A stretch of 64,000 bases of DNA from Chionis minor (Eukaryota; Chordata; Aves; Charadriiformes; Chionididae). The notes beneath the pieces are model-generated. The model was given only the letters and a program-made list of their open reading frames with translations, searched no databases and was not told where the DNA came from. The stretch lies in contig VZSF01001072.1 in the NCBI GenBank assembly GCA_013398295.1, positions 154,299-218,298 of the forward strand, given 5' to 3'. Below, one piece after another: positions 62,256 to 64,000 of the stretch. The position numbers and the translations under genes are program-made. Within the stretch, counting starts at the first letter, position 1. Every line of letters starts with the position of its first letter.

Positions 62256-64000
62256 CTGAAGAAAGAAAGTAAAAAAGAAGGAATGAGTCTAGGCATCAAA
62301 ACATCTACATAATGTTCTTCAGAAATAAAGTCCAATTGAACTCATCGAATTTTTCATGTAAAAAAGTCTGAAGGTTTAGGTCTTTTGCTTAATCGTGCTT
62401 CCAATTTCATTATTAAATTATAAATTATTAAATATTAACAGTAATGATTTGTACTTATATTTAATAAATGAAACATATTAATAAAGTGTCTGTTATGGTG
62501 TAACAGAATAGTCCACTTACATATTATAATACTTTCTTAAAAGACACGCATACTTGCAAAGTTTTGGAGCTGCAAATATGCGTAGTACTCAATAACTTTA
62601 ATTCCCAATATTAGCTGGTAAATATAACTCCACAAAAAACCTTTGCATACATAAAAGATTCCATATGAAAGAGGGTAACTTGGTGGAACCTGTAGGATGG
62701 ACAGAAATTAAAAAAAAAAATAAATATCTGGAAATATTTGAAAACAATGATATTTAAAAATACACATCTTCACGATGCAATTTATTCTTATTTCAAAGCA
62801 TGCTATCATAAAGCATTCTATCCAGTCATCACATTGTGTAAAAAAGTAAGGTACCCATTAAAAAATCCTTATTTGTTCAAAATGGAGAACAGGTTTCTAT
62901 CTTTGCAACATGAATACATGATAAGAGATTATTCATTTATTTTTCAGATCAGACAACTGGAAAAGAATAATTTGATTTCCAGTCTCTCCCCTGACCCCAA
63001 GTGAAAAGATAAACCGATTTGTTTTCAAACCACCACTCCACATTCCTCCCTCATATTTCTTTATTTATTTTTAATTATCTAATTTAGTGGTTAAAATCAA
63101 GCTACTATTTACACAGCTTTACTCTTTTTTTTTTTTTTCCTAAGAATGTCTTCATTTTCTAGACTACATTTCCTATTTTACTAAACAGTTGAATATGATC
63201 ACTTTTCTGGGCTTCAGCTATTATTTTTGAGCAAAGAGGGAAAGTTCCTGAAAGCTATTTTTCTGTTATAGAAACCTCTGTATAATTATTTTCAGATACA
63301 ATATGTTAAGGGGAAAAAAAGTTGACAAAATCACACATTTTGCTTTAGCTCCAATCATCTTTTCAATATTTCTTTGGGGAATTTGGTATGCTAAAGTTTC
63401 ACTCCTAATCTGAACAAAAAATAATCCCAAATTTTGAAGTTTCTTGTGAAATATTTTCCATTTTTTTATTTAGTTCTGATTATTTTTTTTTTAAACAAAA
63501 ACTAGTCAATTATCATCTGCATATATCTGGATTTAAATGACTTATATCAAAAAAGAATAGGAAAGCTCAGAATAAATACAGGTAAAATAGGAATATTTAC
63601 TTGATTAGGCTATCCATTATTTTACTTCTTTCCATTTCTCTATTTTGACTTTGCACTTCACAGCTTCCAGTGCTATGGTGCATATCTTCAGTAAGTGAGA
63701 GCTTCATTTATCAAAAAAAAAAAAAATCTCTATTTAGTCATTCAATACAGTTCATCCTGTGCACTAGATGAGGCAGGGAATATGTGAATAAAGCAAATAA
63801 TCATGCAGTTTTACCTGCCTTGTAGCATACATGACCAGTCACTAGCAGTATTCTTTCTGTTATGGCTTGATAACAAATAGAGTAACTTTAGCCTTATACA
63901 CTTTTTTGCTTGAATAAAACATTTCTGAGATTTCATTAGAAGTACATAGTTTATATAATTACTGTTTATGTTGAAAACTTTGCTTCACCAGCTCAGTCCT
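62256..64000. other. Unique AT-rich sequence to window end, no gene recognised
   Basis: No transposon, RNA gene or exon recognised. Poly-A and poly-T tracts occur near 62710, 63127, 63483 and 63712. The ORF 62738-63004 (88 codons) has no recognisable domain. Confidence 0.5.

Overview
This 64 kb window looks like a gene-poor, AT-rich stretch of a bird genome, either intergenic or deep inside an intron. The evidence is at least ten fragments of CR1 (the avian non-LTR retrotransposon), some still ending in the octamer tail typical of CR1 (ATTCTATG or ATTCTGTG units), plus solo LTRs with TGTC/GACA-type ends and 5-bp target duplications. That duplication length is usual for ERVL-type elements, and the LTR sequences resemble families I know from neoavian birds. 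I cannot name the species. No intact host protein-coding gene, convincing exon, tRNA, rRNA or CRISPR array could be supported. Almost every ORF longer than 60 codons is either chance or a piece of CR1.

Layout. 0-10 kb: a solo LTR with a perfect CACAA target duplication (1260-1618), an internally deleted CR1 (2542-2890), a 140-bp TTCC microsatellite (7557-7696) and a CR1 3' end (9457-9687). 10-25 kb: mostly unique sequence, a possible LTR at 14.5 kb, then a 2.2 kb CR1 (17290-19540) split by an LTR (18313-19043), two exact or near-exact tandem duplications each split by a single N (18365-18655 and 20189-20962), and a CR1 internal fragment (23975-24425). 25-38 kb: long unique AT-rich stretch with simple repeats, a 16-bp inverted repeat (34311-34395) and a probable ancient CR1/L3 relic near 35.4 kb. 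38-50 kb: a well-preserved CR1 3' end (38555-39286), a 1.1 kb minus-strand CR1 (42876-43978), a minus-strand CR1 holding a 47-bp LTR remnant flanked by perfect ACTTC duplications (47429-48125), and a 5'-truncated LTR (49316-49619). 50-64 kb: an ancient CR1/L3 relic, a CR1 scar at 54.9 kb, a CCTTG pentanucleotide array running into an 83-N gap (58544-58714), a 65-bp CR1 3' scar and a 1.2 kb minus-strand CR1 (61030-62255).

How it works together. Nothing here forms an operon or pathway. The window is a record of retrotransposition: CR1 copies of several ages make up roughly 12% by my boundaries, and ERVL-type LTRs landed later, twice inside CR1 copies, which gives a relative order. CR1 ORF2 relics keep recognisable reverse-transcriptase motifs, but all carry stops, frameshifts or deletions. 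The two single-N duplications look like scaffolding artefacts and should be cleared before the sequence is used for structural work. I did not find a new biological system; the most unusual items are the 47-bp mini-LTR, the foldback at 34.3 kb and the deletion-joined CR1 copies.
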